DNA from: Lithodes maja
Taxonomy: Eukaryota; Arthropoda; Malacostraca; Decapoda; Lithodidae
DNA: 64,000 nucleotides
Assembly (NCBI GenBank): GCA_037953745.1
Contig: JBAKBP010000183.1
Location: 62,001 to 126,000 of the forward strand
Reading direction: 5' to 3'
Positions 42,798 through 54,408 of this stretch are shown here, piece by piece. The notes under the pieces were generated by a model. The model had not been told where the DNA came from and searched no databases. It worked only from the letters and a program-made list of their open reading frames with translations. Within the stretch, counting starts at the first letter, position 1, and the number at the start of each line of letters is the position of its first letter. Position numbers and translations under genes: made by a program.

Positions 42798-43600
42798 TAA
42801 TAATAATAATAATAATAAGCATGTTACTTATTTCTCATAAGCGCCAATTTTTCCGAAGAATTCACTAGCGCTCGAAAAGAGAAAGAAAAAAGAAAAAAAA
42901 ATCAATGCATCAAAAGAAGGCTTATATACAACACACATTTAACAATCACTAGCAGTGGCAAAATAGCCTAAACTCTATAGCCATCTGCCATGACACCTCT
43001 CCCAAGATCATAGCTTCTCTCAAAGAGAAAAGTCTTAAGTTGTCTCTTGAAGCATTCAACAGAACTCAGTTGTCTCATGGACAGCGGCAACCTGTTATAC
43101 AACCTCGGAGCCATGTAGGAGAAAGACCTCTCAAAGAAAGAAGACTGCTGGAAAGCCCATGGTTCATCAAGACGAAAAGGGTCATTGTCATGACGCACAA
43201 CTACACCATGGTGTGCCGGTGGGCGCCTGAGCAGCTCCGCAAGGTACCTAGGCTCACCAAATTTGAGAACCTTAAAGGTCACCAAACACAACTTAAATTC
43301 TATTCTTGCTCTTACTGGCAGCCAGTGCAGTTCTATGTGAAGAGATGTAGTAGGAGTTCTAGGTGGAACACCAAAAATTAGTCTTGCGGACCTGTTAAGA
43401 ACAGACTGAACTTTCTTCAAAATATAATTTGGAAGACCCACCAACAGGGCATTGCAATAATCAACACGAGAGAAGACCAATGAGTGAACCAACATCAGGA
43501 GGCAACGTCTGGTTATAAACGGCTTCACCAAATAGAGATTTCTGATGTGCAAGTAACAACTTTTAACTATCTGGTTTACATGCTCTTTGAAATCTAATCA
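42798..43600 (-). mobile_element. L2-type LINE, 5'-truncated 3' end
   Basis: The minus-strand frame from about 43590 to 42968 codes the post-RT C-terminus: LVHSLVFSRVDYCNALLVGL, SARLIFGVP, LHWLPVRARIEFKLC, APRLYNRLPLSMR, FKRQLKTFLF. The 3' UTR ends GGCGCTTATGAG... then (TTA)n (42798-42822), characteristic of L2 elements. The frame is continuous over this part. Inserted into the family-B LINE fragment. Confidence 0.85.
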
Positions 43601-43602
43601 CG

Positions 43603-45116
43603 TAAATCCACACGTACTGCCGCCTTTGCGCCCTCATACATGCTCTTCACTGCTTTCAGCAACTTGCCCTCTACTCCGTATATTCTAAGTACTTTCCACA
43701 AACCTTCTCTATCCACTCTGTCATATGCCTTCTCCAAGTCCATAAAGGCAACATACACCTTTTGTTTCTTCTCCAGATACTTCTCCACAACACAATTCAG
43801 GGTAAAAATCTGATCTACACATCCTCTTCCCTTCCTAAAGCCTCCCTGCTCGTCGCCTATCCATTTCTCCGTTCTCATTCTCACTCTCTCAATCACTACC
43901 CTACTGTATACCTTCCCTACTACGCTTAGAAGACATATTCCTCGGTGGTTACCACACACTCCTCTTTCCCCTTTGCCCTTATATAGGGGGACTATTATGC
44001 CAGTCTTCCAGTCATCAGGTGCACTCCCCTTCTCCCATGCTAGTTTGCACATTTTCCATACCCATTCTATCACTATCTCACCACCATACCTCAACATTTC
44101 CCCACACACTCCATCTGTTCCTGGTGCTTTCCCCAACTTCACTCTTTTCATGGCTTCCCACACTTCTGACCTCCTGATCCCCACCTCCTCCTCCACTACT
44201 TCTCTTCTTCTCCCTCCCATACCATATCCAGCTATGCTTGCTGGCTCTTCATTCCTTTCATTTAGCAACTCACTGAAGTACTCCCTCCATCTTTCGACTC
44301 TCTCTTGCTTCTCGGCTAGCATTCTCCCATTCTTATCTTTCACACCCTTACTGTTTCCCTTGCTACCTTCCCTAACTTTCTTGACTTCTTTCCAAAACAG
44401 TTTCTTACTCTCCCTCCATTTTACACTCAGATTCCTTCCAAATTCCTCATCTACTCTTCTCTTACTTTCCTTCACTACTCTCTTCACCACCCTCTTACTC
44501 TCCACGTACCTCGCTCGTTTCTGTCTCTCGGAATCTTCATTCCCTCTACTACCCAACCACTCTCTATATGCTTTCTTCTTTTCTTCCACAGCTATTCTTA
44601 CCTCTTCTGTCCACCATGCTGTACCTTTCACTCCCCTCCCTCTTCTCCTCACTCCACACACCTCCTCACATGCTGCACAGATCTCATCCTTAAACACCTT
44701 GCTCATCTCCTCCACTTCCTCCATAACTTCCAGGTCGAACCCACCTAGTCGTCTTTCCACTGCTCTCCTGTACTCCTCCCTGACTTCCTCCTCCTGCAAC
44801 CTCTCCACCCTCCTCACCATTCCACCCTCCTCTCGCCTCCCTCCCGCTCTCCTCACCCACTTCTTTTGTATCCTAACCTTAGCTACCACTACATAATGAT
44901 CAGACAGACCCCCTCCAATACCCCTATACACCCTAGCATCCATCACAGATTTCTTCATTCGTTCATCCACACATACATAATCAATCAATGACTTTCGTTC
45001 CACCACTGTCTTATCCTTCATCGTCAACATCCGTTTCCACGTGTACCTGTGGATCATTCTGTGTCGGAAGAAGGTGTTGGCTATCCACAGCCTCCTCCCC
45101 ACACATACGTCCACAA
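43603..45116 (-). mobile_element. RTE LINE copy 2, truncated at both ends
   Basis: About 500 codons, nearly identical to 39375-40860: from VDVCVGRRLWIANTFF through GGLSDHYVVV, KAPGTDGVCGEML and AYDRVDREGLW to MYEGAKAAVRV. Carries the intact version of the solo-LTR target at about 43610-43640. The left side abuts the L2 fragment, the right side a (TA)n tract. Confidence 0.9.
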
Positions 45117-45138
45117 TATATATATATATATATATATA
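45117..45138. repeat. (TA)n microsatellite at an RTE/DIRS junction
   Basis: About 11 TA units between the RTE sequence ending CGTCCACAA and the DIRS left end. Confidence 0.8.
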
Positions 45139-45141
45139 TTT

Positions 45142-46400
45142 ATTAGTGGCCCCTCCATCATTGACGATATGCCTATTAGTATAATAGTCCTCTTTCAAGT
45201 ACCCGCGGTCAGCGTATTTGAAAACCCCGCCGTAGGGAGAAAGTGTCCTACATCATAAGTGTAACGCTAATTCTCTTATGGAATCGTCTTTATGATTGGG
45301 TACTCACTACGAAAAAACTTCGTAAATAATAAAAAATAAAAATTAACTTAGTAATTGTTATAATAATGCTTTCCATCACTTGGATGTCTTACGTGGATTC
45401 TAGCCCAGACGCTGCTCACCGAGCGGTCATTCCTTCTTCCTCTCCCTGCATCCACAGCTACCAGACGTGCCTGCCTGTGCTAGGCTTTATTCTTCGTTCA
45501 CTCAACTCTAGTGAGTCTTTTGCTCATTTGTATCTATCCGAGTTGTACTAGAATAGGTTTAAACTAGGTAGACCAGGCAGCCCCATTGGTGTGCCCGCAG
45601 GAGTGTTAAAATAGGGTACTATTTTACAGGCGCTTTGTTGCCCCCATTGGGCCCGCGCGTTCATGTTGTGTTCTTGTTTGATTCTGCGCCTTAGTGTTTG
45701 CTACTTAACTATTAGTTAGGAGGCTATATTTCCGCAGGATAATGCTTCAGGCCATCGCTATGAGGCAGTTGCATTTTATTATTGATTTTAGCAGACGCTC
45801 TGGTCTAAGAGTTATCACACGTGGTGTGAAACTTTCCAGGGTCCGTGTTTTGCTTCCCCCTAGGCCCAGGGGCTTTTCTTCGCTCGTCGCTGCTTCTTCA
45901 GAGGTAAGACTAAGAGATTCATTATTTTAATGATTATGAGCCTCATGGCCAGCCTCATTAGGGGTAATTTAGTAATGGTTCTCTCTGTCAATGACGTGAG
46001 AGCCTTATATATATAAGGGCTCCCCGGAGACCCCCGTGAGGGTCCCGGAGAAAGCATCAACGCGACCCAAATATATAAAAAGTACATCCTAGGGTGAAAC
46101 CCTTTACTTAGTTCCTAGGGAACGTCATTAAAAAAGTAACCATTAGAAAAAGAAAGAAAATGTTTATGAGTAAAAGATTAGAAACTACGAATGTTGCGTT
46201 ACTAAATTAACTAGCGCGCCGTTATACAGTCCTTCCCTTGCACGCATCCTCCAGCTGGCCACGCTGGGTTCATTTGTCCTTCTTCTGGTCGCGTTCCGCG
46301 AGGCAGGACGTGCATGTTAGTGCTCCATGTTTATGCTACTCTTCGTCTGCGAATCACCTCCTGCTAACTTTTATGTGAGTGCATGTTAACTTATAGTAAG
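45142..46400 (+). mobile_element. divergent DIRS (C): left repeat and leader
   Basis: Starts ATTAGTGGCCCCTCCATC after TATTT, then follows the general left-repeat plan (GGGTACTCACTACGAAAAAA, GGATGTCTTACGTGGATTCT, CAGACGTGCC) with strong divergence. Has a donor-like GAG|GTAAGA (GT at 45904-45905) at the expected place. Palindromes include CTTATATATATAAG (46005-46018) and GACCCCCGTGAGGGTC (46027-46043). GTCAATGACGTGAGAGCC near 45988 resembles the terminus of lineage B. No gag found; the right limit is approximate. Confidence 0.6.
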
Positions 46401-47252
46401 GAGGCGTCATAGATATGTATTTAATATTGAGCATTTTCAGAGAGCTGAGGACTTCCGCAGAACGCACCACATGCCACAACCATTGCATGGAGATATAGAG
46501 GCTCATATGAATGATAATGGAGTGAGAAAAGTGAGAGATATGGAGAAAGTGAAGGAGGTCATGAAAGCTGTTGATGTAGATGGATATGGATGGGATGGGC
46601 AGGTGGAGGAAGTCAGTAATATGTAGATATAGAAGGGGGGAGATGAGACCAATAAGAGTACATATCGTATAAATACGATAGAATATGACTCTTTTGTGAT
46701 CTCGTATGTCTCTGTGACGTCACGATCGCTCCTACAGCACGACGTAGGACGAGTAGATCGTATATTATAAGATTGTAAATAAGTTAAGTTATAAAAGGCC
46801 TAATATGCTATTAAGCAATATTGCCATGGTCTTATGAAGTATATATGAATTTATCGTATATATTAATATAATTTATCGTATAGAGCAACCTAGATGCGGT
46901 ACGATAATTTGGGCTCCTGGCGTTTTGCCAAGGCAGCAAGGTGTGCCTTCGAGGAACACCAGAGCCTTCACGAACACCAACCAGTTAACATCTAATTTTC
47001 CGCCCTCAGTTGATCGTGCTTTTGTGCCTCTAATCACAATACACATACAGCAATACACACAGCTACACCATCACAACGCTCTCATCGACACCATGACTGA
47101 CTGACAGATAAGCATAATAATCATGTCCATTCCCATGTAATCATTTATTCTTTCTTTAACTTGACTCGTGTCTCGGGACCGAAGTCTCGATCCACATTGT
47201 CCACCGCAATATTGGGTAAAACGTTCTCCCTTGCCTCATTGCCACGTGGAAC
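46401..47252. other. mixed DNA with a possible LINE ORF1 scrap
   Basis: 46540-46670 reads MEKVKEVMKAVD..W, then RRGEMRPIRVH, resembling the ORF1 block KVKKILECLDEGCDWG..KKGEMRPIKAEF at 14370-14490. The rest (46670-47252) is AT-rich and unassigned; part may be LTR of the BEL/Pao element displaced by the LINE at 47253, but I see no boundary that proves it. Confidence 0.35.
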
Positions 47253-50200
47253 TATTCTTACAGTTTCTTACAGTAGATCCTCTGGAAAAAGGCAAACTAT
47301 GCCTGTGTATCCAGCTCAGTACCAGTACTTGCACTGCTGCGGTCGTTCACGGTGTTGGCGGCGGCGGTAGCAGACGCCACATTTTTACTATTCTGTATTT
47401 TTGTTTTATAATCAAACTTCAAATCTTGTCTTCCCCATGCTTTATCAAGATTACTTTCAAACTCCCTTATTGATTCGGAATCGACTACATACTGGGGCAG
47501 TGCGTTCCACTCATTTACCACTCTATCAAAAAATGAGTTCTTTGCCTTCTCAAGCCTATTTCTTTCTTTGTAAATTTTCTTAGAGTGTCCTCTCATTCTT
47601 GTTCCCTCCCGCATCAAGAAGATACCTTCACACACATCCTCATCGTACTTTCCTGACACTTTCTTAAAAGTCTCTATCATATCCCCTCTCTTTCTCCTAT
47701 ATGCCAGTGTCGGAAGCCCCAGTGTCCTCAACCTCTGCTCATAGCCCGCGCTCTTCAACGTTGGTACCAGCTTGCTAGCTCTCCTCTGCACTTTCTCCAC
47801 TGCTTCTATATCCTTTACCATATATGGAGCCCACACCTGGTTCGCATATTCCATGTGCGGCCTAACCAGCGCTGTATAGAGATTCCTGAAGATTTCTTCG
47901 TCAAGTGACACAAATGTCCTCCATATCAGCCCTACAATTCTATTGGCTTTGTTTATCTTTTCCGCTAAATGTTCTGAGAAATTTAACTTATTGTCTATCA
48001 CTACTCCTATATCCTTTTCTGCATTCACTTCCTCCATCGCTTCATACATACTGTATCCTACCTTGTCTATCTTGCTGGTCCCAATCCGCATGTACTTGCA
48101 TTTTTTTGGATGAAAAGGCATTAACCAATGCTCAGACCATCCCTTCATGCCCTCCACATCTCCTTGAAGCAAACCCATATCTTCCTTACTCCTCACTCTT
48201 CTATACAGCTTAGTGTCATCTGCATACAGGTATACCTCACTTCCATTAGTTATAACTTCAGGCAAGTCGTTGATAAATATAACGAACAGCAGTGGTCCCA
48301 ACACAGATCCCTGAGGTACCCCACTTGTAATTTCCCTCCACCCCGAGCCTATTCCATTCACCAGTACCCTCTGTCTCCGATCTTTCAGGAAGGCTTCTAT
48401 CCATTTCACACATTTCTCCCCTATATTATAGCTTCTAACTTTCTCTATTAACCTTTTATGTGGGACCTTATCAAAGGCCTTCATAAAATCGCAATATACC
48501 ACGTCTATTACATCACCATCTTCTAGAATTTGCATCCAATCATCTACCACCTTAATTAGCTGTAGTACCGTCGACCTCCCCGGCAAGAATCCGAACTGTC
48601 TCCCACTGAAAAGTTGGTTTGACTTCATATGATCCATTATTCCTTCTCTAATTACCGTTTCCATTAGTTTACACACAACACTTGTCAAACTGACTGGTCT
48701 ATAATTCCCTGGGTCATTTCTCTTTCCCTTCTTAAATATAGCTGTTATGTTCGCCTCTCTCCAGTCCATCGGGATTTGTCCTGTATTAAACGATACCTCA
48801 AATAACATTTTCAATGGCTCTACTAACATCTCCCCTCCTTCCTTTATGATTCTTGGTCCCATCCCATCTGGTCCCGGTGACTTACTTCTGTTAATTTTTT
48901 CTATAGCCCTTCTTATTCTAGCATGGGAAAACTCTATTAGTTCTAGTGCCGGTGCCTGTTTGATGGGAATAGTAGACACTGCATCCTCCGACTCCACTGT
49001 TAGTACCCCCCCAAAGTATTTCCCCAGCACCTCTGCTTTCTCCTTATCAGTCTCCGCTCTACTCCCATCATTCAACCCCCCTACCAGCTCTGGGATCCCT
49101 ACTCTTCTTGTTAACTTTTCCTGAATGTACTTCCAGAATATTTTTGGATTATCCTTCACATTTCTAGCTATCTCTCTCTCCCTCTCCTTCACCCCCCTCC
49201 TTGTTTCCCACCATATTTTATTGTTTATTTGTCTGCGTTCCAGATCCACTTCCTTAGCCTCTATACTAGACCCCCTGTTCTTTTTTAACAATTTTAATCT
49301 TTCCCACAATCGTTTCTTTCTTCTAATCAATATCCAAAGCTTTCTTTTCATTGGCAATTCTGGGTTAGTTCTTTTCCTCAATTTTTTTTTATCCTTATAT
49401 TCCCTTACTGGTACACTTTTGGATACAGCATTCTCCAGTTTGACTCTAATTTTCCTCCACATTCCTTCAGCGTCTTCACCGTTCAAGTATTCCCCACAGT
49501 CAATGTCCAAACACCGTCTCAGCAGCTCATAATCTGCTCTATCATACATGTATATTTTTGTATTGCTTCTATTATCCCTCTCTGATTTAATGTTACAACT
49601 AAAGCTTATACAGGCATGGTCACTACGACCTATAGGGCTATCCACATTAACATGTTCCACTATATCCTCTTCATTGCTAAAAATCAAATCAAGTACACTC
49701 CCCTGCATCCCATCTCTATATCTTGTCATCTCTACAATATGTTGCATTAAAAAACAATCTCTCACTTTCTCTATAAACTTATTTTCCAGGCTACCCTGTC
49801 CCGCTGGAGTAGTACAATTTGCCCAGTTGATCCCTGGCAAATTGAAATCTCCAATCAAAATTTTATATTTGTTCTCTCTATTATCTATCTCCTCCATTGC
49901 TTTCAGTAGGTTATCATCCTCTCCCCTGCTATTATTTGTGCTTCTATATATAGAGGCAATTAGAATTGATCCTCTTACACATTTTACTTCAATACACAAA
50001 TACTCACAATACTGCTGTCTCATATCCACCTCATTAACCTTGAGCTCTTTTCTTACATAAATAAACAGTCCTCTTCCAACCTCTGCTCTAATAGCATTTC
50101 TCTCATATAACTCAAAACCCTCCAAACTATAGTCCACCAGTTCCCTTTCAATTCTAGCATTTTTTGGTCTTACTTCCTGTAGGGCTATGACATCAGGTTT

Positions 50201-50374
50201 TTCCTCTTCATCCTGCAACCTACATATCAGTTCTCTTTTCTTGTCCTGGGTAAACACATCCACATTACTAAACATAATCCTTAATCCATCTACCATTCCT
50301 TCAGCAATTACACCATCCCGCTCCTCCAGTCCGTACCCTACTCCCCCGTTAGCACTACTGGGTCTGCCTCTTTG
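47253..50374 (-). mobile_element. CR1-like LINE (family B) with intact ORF2, 5'-truncated
   Basis: The 3' end lies at about 47253 with tandem 10-mers (ACTGTAAGAA on the minus strand, two copies here, three at 56337). The 5' end near 50374, just before ORF2, is where similarity to the 54403 copy stops. ORF1 is missing. Sits between unassigned DNA and the 5' side of the BEL/Pao element. Confidence 0.85.
47297..50296 (-). CDS. CR1-like LINE ORF2: endonuclease plus reverse transcriptase, uninterrupted
   Basis: 999 codons with no stop or frameshift. Endonuclease (about 1-230): MFSNVDVF, IALQEVRPKN (catalytic Glu), ILIGDFNLPGINW, LDLIFSN, GRSDHACISF (Asp-His). RT (about 450-740): KSPGPDGMGPRIIKE, NYRPVSLTSVVCK, FGFLPGRST, YCDFMKAFDKVPHKR, SGVPQGSVLGPLLFVIFIND, LYADDTKLY (catalytic Asp pair). 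C-terminus: YANQVWAPYM, RKRGDMIETFK, FFDRVVNEWNALP. The enzyme nicks target DNA and primes cDNA synthesis from LINE RNA. Upstream ORF1 is absent, so the copy cannot mobilise itself in cis as found. Start chosen at the first ATG before MFSNVD; the true start may be further upstream in the full family. Confidence 0.9.
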   Translation of the reverse strand: MVDGLRIMFSNVDVFTQDKKRELICRLQDEEEKPDVIALQEVRPKNARIERELVDYSLEGFELYERNAIRAEVGRGLFIYVRKELKVNEVDMRQQYCEYLCIEVKCVRGSILIASIYRSTNNSRGEDDNLLKAMEEIDNRENKYKILIGDFNLPGINWANCTTPAGQGSLENKFIEKVRDCFLMQHIVEMTRYRDGMQGSVLDLIFSNEEDIVEHVNVDSPIGRSDHACISFSCNIKSERDNRSNTKIYMYDRADYELLRRCLDIDCGEYLNGEDAEGMWRKIRVKLENAVSKSVPVREYKDKKKLRKRTNPELPMKRKLWILIRRKKRLWERLKLLKKNRGSSIEAKEVDLERRQINNKIWWETRRGVKEREREIARNVKDNPKIFWKYIQEKLTRRVGIPELVGGLNDGSRAETDKEKAEVLGKYFGGVLTVESEDAVSTIPIKQAPALELIEFSHARIRRAIEKINRSKSPGPDGMGPRIIKEGGEMLVEPLKMLFEVSFNTGQIPMDWREANITAIFKKGKRNDPGNYRPVSLTSVVCKLMETVIREGIMDHMKSNQLFSGRQFGFLPGRSTVLQLIKVVDDWMQILEDGDVIDVVYCDFMKAFDKVPHKRLIEKVRSYNIGEKCVKWIEAFLKDRRQRVLVNGIGSGWREITSGVPQGSVLGPLLFVIFINDLPEVITNGSEVYLYADDTKLYRRVRSKEDMGLLQGDVEGMKGWSEHWLMPFHPKKCKYMRIGTSKIDKVGYSMYEAMEEVNAEKDIGVVIDNKLNFSEHLAEKINKANRIVGLIWRTFVSLDEEIFRNLYTALVRPHMEYANQVWAPYMVKDIEAVEKVQRRASKLVPTLKSAGYEQRLRTLGLPTLAYRRKRGDMIETFKKVSGKYDEDVCEGIFLMREGTRMRGHSKKIYKERNRLEKAKNSFFDRVVNEWNALPQYVVDSESIREFESNLDKAWGRQDLKFDYKTKIQNSKNVASATAAANTVNDRSSASTGTELDTQA

Positions 50375-50576
50375 TCTATTGGTGAGTTAATTCCTGGCTA
50401 ATATTAACCCTTATAACCTTACCCTATATATAAATTTATTATGCGAGACCTTTGGATATAAATTAGCTTGTTTCAGATTGAATTCAATTTAGATATGGAG
50501 TAGTTTTCATTTAGATTGATTTATTTGATTCATTATAGCTTAGTAATATTTAACTTCCATTGATAGTTTACCACAT
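50375..50576 (+). other. probable 3' part of the BEL/Pao 5' LTR
   Basis: AT-rich DNA ending GTTTACCACA one base before the primer-binding site. CA before TGG is the expected LTR end. The LTR start is not identifiable because LINE sequence precedes it. Confidence 0.4.
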
Positions 50577-50990
50577 TGGTGCCCAGACCTCGGGAATTAG
50601 CTACCAGTAAGGGATTTTTAAGGCAATGAGCAAGGGGATATATAACAGGATGCAGGAACAACTCTATGATAAACTGGCAAGGCTAGCCAAGCGATGGTTA
50701 GAGCTGGAATGCAGGGTCACATCGTTGCGCCTGCCTAAGTCCTGCATCCCACCCATCATCTTTCCCCAATAATTTTCTTTTCCGTTTCAGAGTTCCTGTG
50801 ACATATGACCTGATGTAACATTTTTTTTTCTTGTTCAATATGATCCATTAGTAGGTATTGCTATTTAGTGTAATATTTTTTCTCCATAACATAGAAGTCC
50901 GCCGGTCGGCGTCTCTTAATTAGACTATTATTTGGCCGTTGTCTTTGTAACTTAACATTTAGATACATAGCCTATAGGCTCACATGCAAA

Positions 50991-52863
50991 ATGAATAAAG
51001 ACAATAAAGAGACACCGTCTAGTGGGGTGCTGATCAAAGCCCCTAAAAATCAAAGGGCGGGACTTCGGGGAGTATTAAATAGGCTAATTGTGGACGTCAA
51101 CACTTTCATCACTACTGCTGAACTAGAGGAATTGGAGGCTAGATTAGAAAACGTCCAAGCTACCCACAGTCGTATTACGGCTCTGAGTGAGGTGATTGTG
51201 GCTGACATGATAGAGGAGGAAGAGATAGTTACAGAGTGTGATAATCGCGCCCTCTATGACGAACCTGTCTTTAGAGCGAAGTACCTATTACAGCGTGCTG
51301 TCGCGAGTAAGAAGGGAGGCGATAATGAGGCCCATAGAAGGGCTGACCCAAAACATACTGTACACCTCCCAAAGCTCAATCTTCCTACATTTGGGGGCAA
51401 GTTAACTGAGTGGTTAGCTTTTTGGGACGTATTTCGATCTACGGTTCATGAATCTTCTTTGGATAATGTCCGCAAGTTTCACTATCTGAAGGGACAAATG
51501 GAAGGAGAGGCCTTACATTTGATAGAGGGTTTTGCAGTAGTGGGTAGTTGTTGTTGTTGTTGTTCCCCAAACTGCCTGGCCGAACAGCCCCAAGGCCCCG
51601 AGCAAGGCCATGGCCACAACCGAGCGCCCCCACAGAACCCTCCCCGCCAACCACAACAAAGCCTGGGTGACCGAAGCCACTCCATGGCGGGGAGCTGAGG
51701 AGGGCGCGGAAACGCCCAGGAAACCAAAGCCCCACCCAGGGCCCTGTGCCCCTCAGCAATTATGAAGAGAAAGTTGAGGGGCAAAGGAAAAATGTGACGC
51801 TTTGGCTTCCAATCTTGGTAGATTGGGAGGTCAATCCACGGAAGAGACGCCGTCACTTGAGATCTAGAAAATATGTAAGTAAAAGGAACAGTCAGAGTAA
51901 GCTATGGGTATGGTAGAGATCGCTCAGTTCTCACTCTGATAGACCAGCCCATCACCAAAGTGGGTGGTAGTTATCTTGAGGCAGTACACTTATTAGAGTC
52001 CACATACGGGGATAGAGAGCAGTTGAAGATGGCCCATGTCGTTGCCTTGTTGGGGCTCGCAGAACCACAGTATAAGGTTGATGAGTTAACAAACTTCAGG
52101 GCAAATATGGAGTGCCATACTCGATCGCTAGACACCCTAGGGCTTACCACGCAGGAAATGATAGTCATTATCTTGCGTCAGAAGCTTCCTATGGCAATAC
52201 TTGATAAGGTAAGATCATTTGAGCTGGGGGGAGTTCAAAACTCAGTTCAGTAAGGAGATCAATAATCTACAGTTGAACAAAGGGAGAATGTATGTGTCGG
52301 GAGGGAGTGAGAATGTGGAGAAGAGGGGAACAGTAAGCATGACAGTGGGGACTAAAGAAAAGAAAGAGGGTGCGTATAAGAAACCTGCTCAGATTCTATG
52401 TAAGCTATGTAACAACAAACATAAATGGAGTTTCTGTGTAAAATACCCAACAAATGAAACAAAAGTAGCACAGGCGAAAAGATTGAAGCTATGTGTAGGT
52501 TGTCTAAGTAAGGAACATGGTAAGCAGGGACAATGTACTGCTACATACTTAAGGCCCTGTCGCCACTGCAAAGGACATCACTTTGATAAGTTGTGTCCTA
52601 CAGCAGATAAAGTCAAAGACGTCAAAACAGAGGGTACTACAACTGTGACACTAGGTAGCACGCAAGACACCACTATATTGCCCACAATACAGATTCCCAT
52701 GGAAGGTAATGACAGTAACAACGTTTGTTGGGTACTTATTGATCAAGGGTCTCAACGTTCCTTTATAAAGAGGTCCGTACTAGTGGGACTGAAGCACCGA
52801 ATCGTAGGGGCTGAGACTCTTCGATTACAGGGCTTCACAGGGGTTACTGATAAGCAAGACTAG
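50991..52863 (+). pseudogene. BEL/Pao gag, zinc knuckles and protease start
   Basis: 50991-51538 is a Pao-type gag (DUF1759-like): LPKLNLPTFGGKLTEWLAFW, VRKFHYLKGQMEGEALHLIE. A SINE (51546-51958) splits it; coding resumes at 51966 (GSYLEAVHLLESTYGDREQ). After a frameshift, 52219-52863 has three Cys/His clusters (CKLCNNKHKWSFC, CVGCLSKEHGKQGQC, CRHCKGHHFDKLC) and an aspartic protease start VLIDQGSQRSFI, where D-Q-G-S replaces the usual D-T/S-G-S. A stop at 52861 follows. Gag forms particles and the protease matures them in intact relatives. Confidence 0.85.
51546..51958 (-). mobile_element. SINE-like retroposon, copy 2 (in BEL/Pao gag)
   Basis: Minus-strand copy of 20643-21046 with tail (AAC)n (as GTT repeats at 51548-51563). 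A 7-bp repeat AGTGGGT (51539-51545 and 51959-51965) flanks it. Lacks the first about 57 bp of copy 1, including the putative A and B boxes. Splits the gag frame between FAVVG and GSYLEA. Confidence 0.8.
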
Positions 52864-54408
52864 GAGATAGCGGAGATTTCATATTTCTACCGTAAAAACC
52901 GGTACTTTATGACTTGTATCGTGGTAGACACCCTACCAGAATATGTATCTGTGGGTGTGAAGAAGGTGGAACACGCATTACGTAGCAAAGGGGTTAACTT
53001 GTCAGATCCCATGGGAAATCAGAATGAGGTGCATGTTCTACTTGGTGTGGATCATTATTATGATGTAGTATACCCTGGATTTAAAAAGATGTGTGGTGTA
53101 ATTTTAATCCCCACTAAATTTGGATATTGCATGAGCGGAAAGGTGTATACTACACAGTCATAGGTCCTGGTCGACACGGTCTCGATATATAGAGTCAATG
53201 TAACCGCAGCAGAAGAGTTGGGAAGGAAGGATTCCCAACCTAGTGACCCTAAGATGGCTGCCGAGTTCGACCTGGAACGACTGTGGAGATTGGATCACAT
53301 AGGCATTAATCCTATGGAGACTGATTATGGCTCGGAAGTTGCGCTACAAAGGTTTGACGAGTCTGTGTGCTACTGTGCCTCAGACAAGCAATATAAAGTT
53401 AGTTTACCCTGGAAGAACAGTGAGATAAGCCTGCCTACCAACTATGGTTTGGCATTAGGTCGCTTGCGCGCATTACAGCGTAAATTGTCTAACGAACCGA
53501 GCACGCGCCAGGCGTATGACGATGTATTTCGGAGTTATGAGGATAGGGGCTTTATTGAGAGAGTCGATGTCAAGGAACCGTTTAAGAAGGGTAGGGTTCA
53601 CTATCTGGCCCATCATGGGGTAAGGAAAGACAGCGTCACCACACCAATACGGGTGGTGTATGACTGTTCTGCCCACCAAGGTCAACAACCCAGTCTAAAT
53701 GACTGCCTGTTGACAGGTCCGTCCATGGTGTCAGACCTGTCCCAACATCTATTGCGGTTTAGGCTGGGAAAGTACGCCTATACCAGTGACATCGAGAAAG
53801 CATTCTTCATGGTCAAGCTAAGGGAGGAAGATAGAGATGTTACCCGCTTTCTTTGGTTCGGCGACATTAGCGATTCTGAGAGTCCAATCATAATATACCG
53901 TTTTCGGGTTGTACTCTTTGGGGCCACGTGCTCACAGTTTTTGTTAAATGCCACAATAAGAAAACATCTAGCTGACACTCATGAGGACACAAGTAAACTA
54001 TCTCGCGGATTATATATTGACAATTTGCAGGGTTCGAGCGATAGTCAGGATGATTTGTTATATGCATACTGGCAAGCACGCAGATTGTTTGCGGATGCAC
54101 ATCTATTTCTCCGCGAGTGGGTTACTAATAGTGAAGATCTACAGAGTTTAATACAGGCATCTCTTAACCAGGAAAAGTCCAGCAATTTGGGGATGATCTG
54201 GCAACCTAAACATGACATACTAACTTTTCAAACAAGGTCTTTTGCTCAGCAGACAGGAGCGCACACCAAAAGAAGTCTGTTGAGCAAAGTTGCGCAATTT
54301 TTTTATCCTTTGGGCATTACCCGTTACCATAAGAGCTAGGATTCTAATGCAGGAAGTTTGGAGACGTAAAATAGGATGGGATGACAGTTTGCCTGAGGAC
54401 CGTTTAAA
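52864..54408 (+). pseudogene. BEL/Pao protease end and reverse transcriptase
   Basis: After a stop, 52909-53163 reads through the protease/linker (VHVLLGVDHYYDVVYPG). After another stop, 53167-54339 holds the linker FDLERLWRLDHIGI and RT: YLAHHGV, TTPIRVVYDCSAH, SLNDCLLTGPSMVSDL, YAYTSDIEKAFFMVKL (first catalytic Asp), FLWFGDI, YRFRVVLFGATCSQFLLNAT, and LYIDNLQGS at the YxDD/YxDN position. Ends near ARILMQEVWRRKIGWDDSLP where LINE sequence takes over. Described only; not functional in this state. Confidence 0.85.

Noticed and set aside
46873..47058. Possible host exon on the minus strand
   Set aside because: No clear splice pair or recognisable protein; insufficient support.
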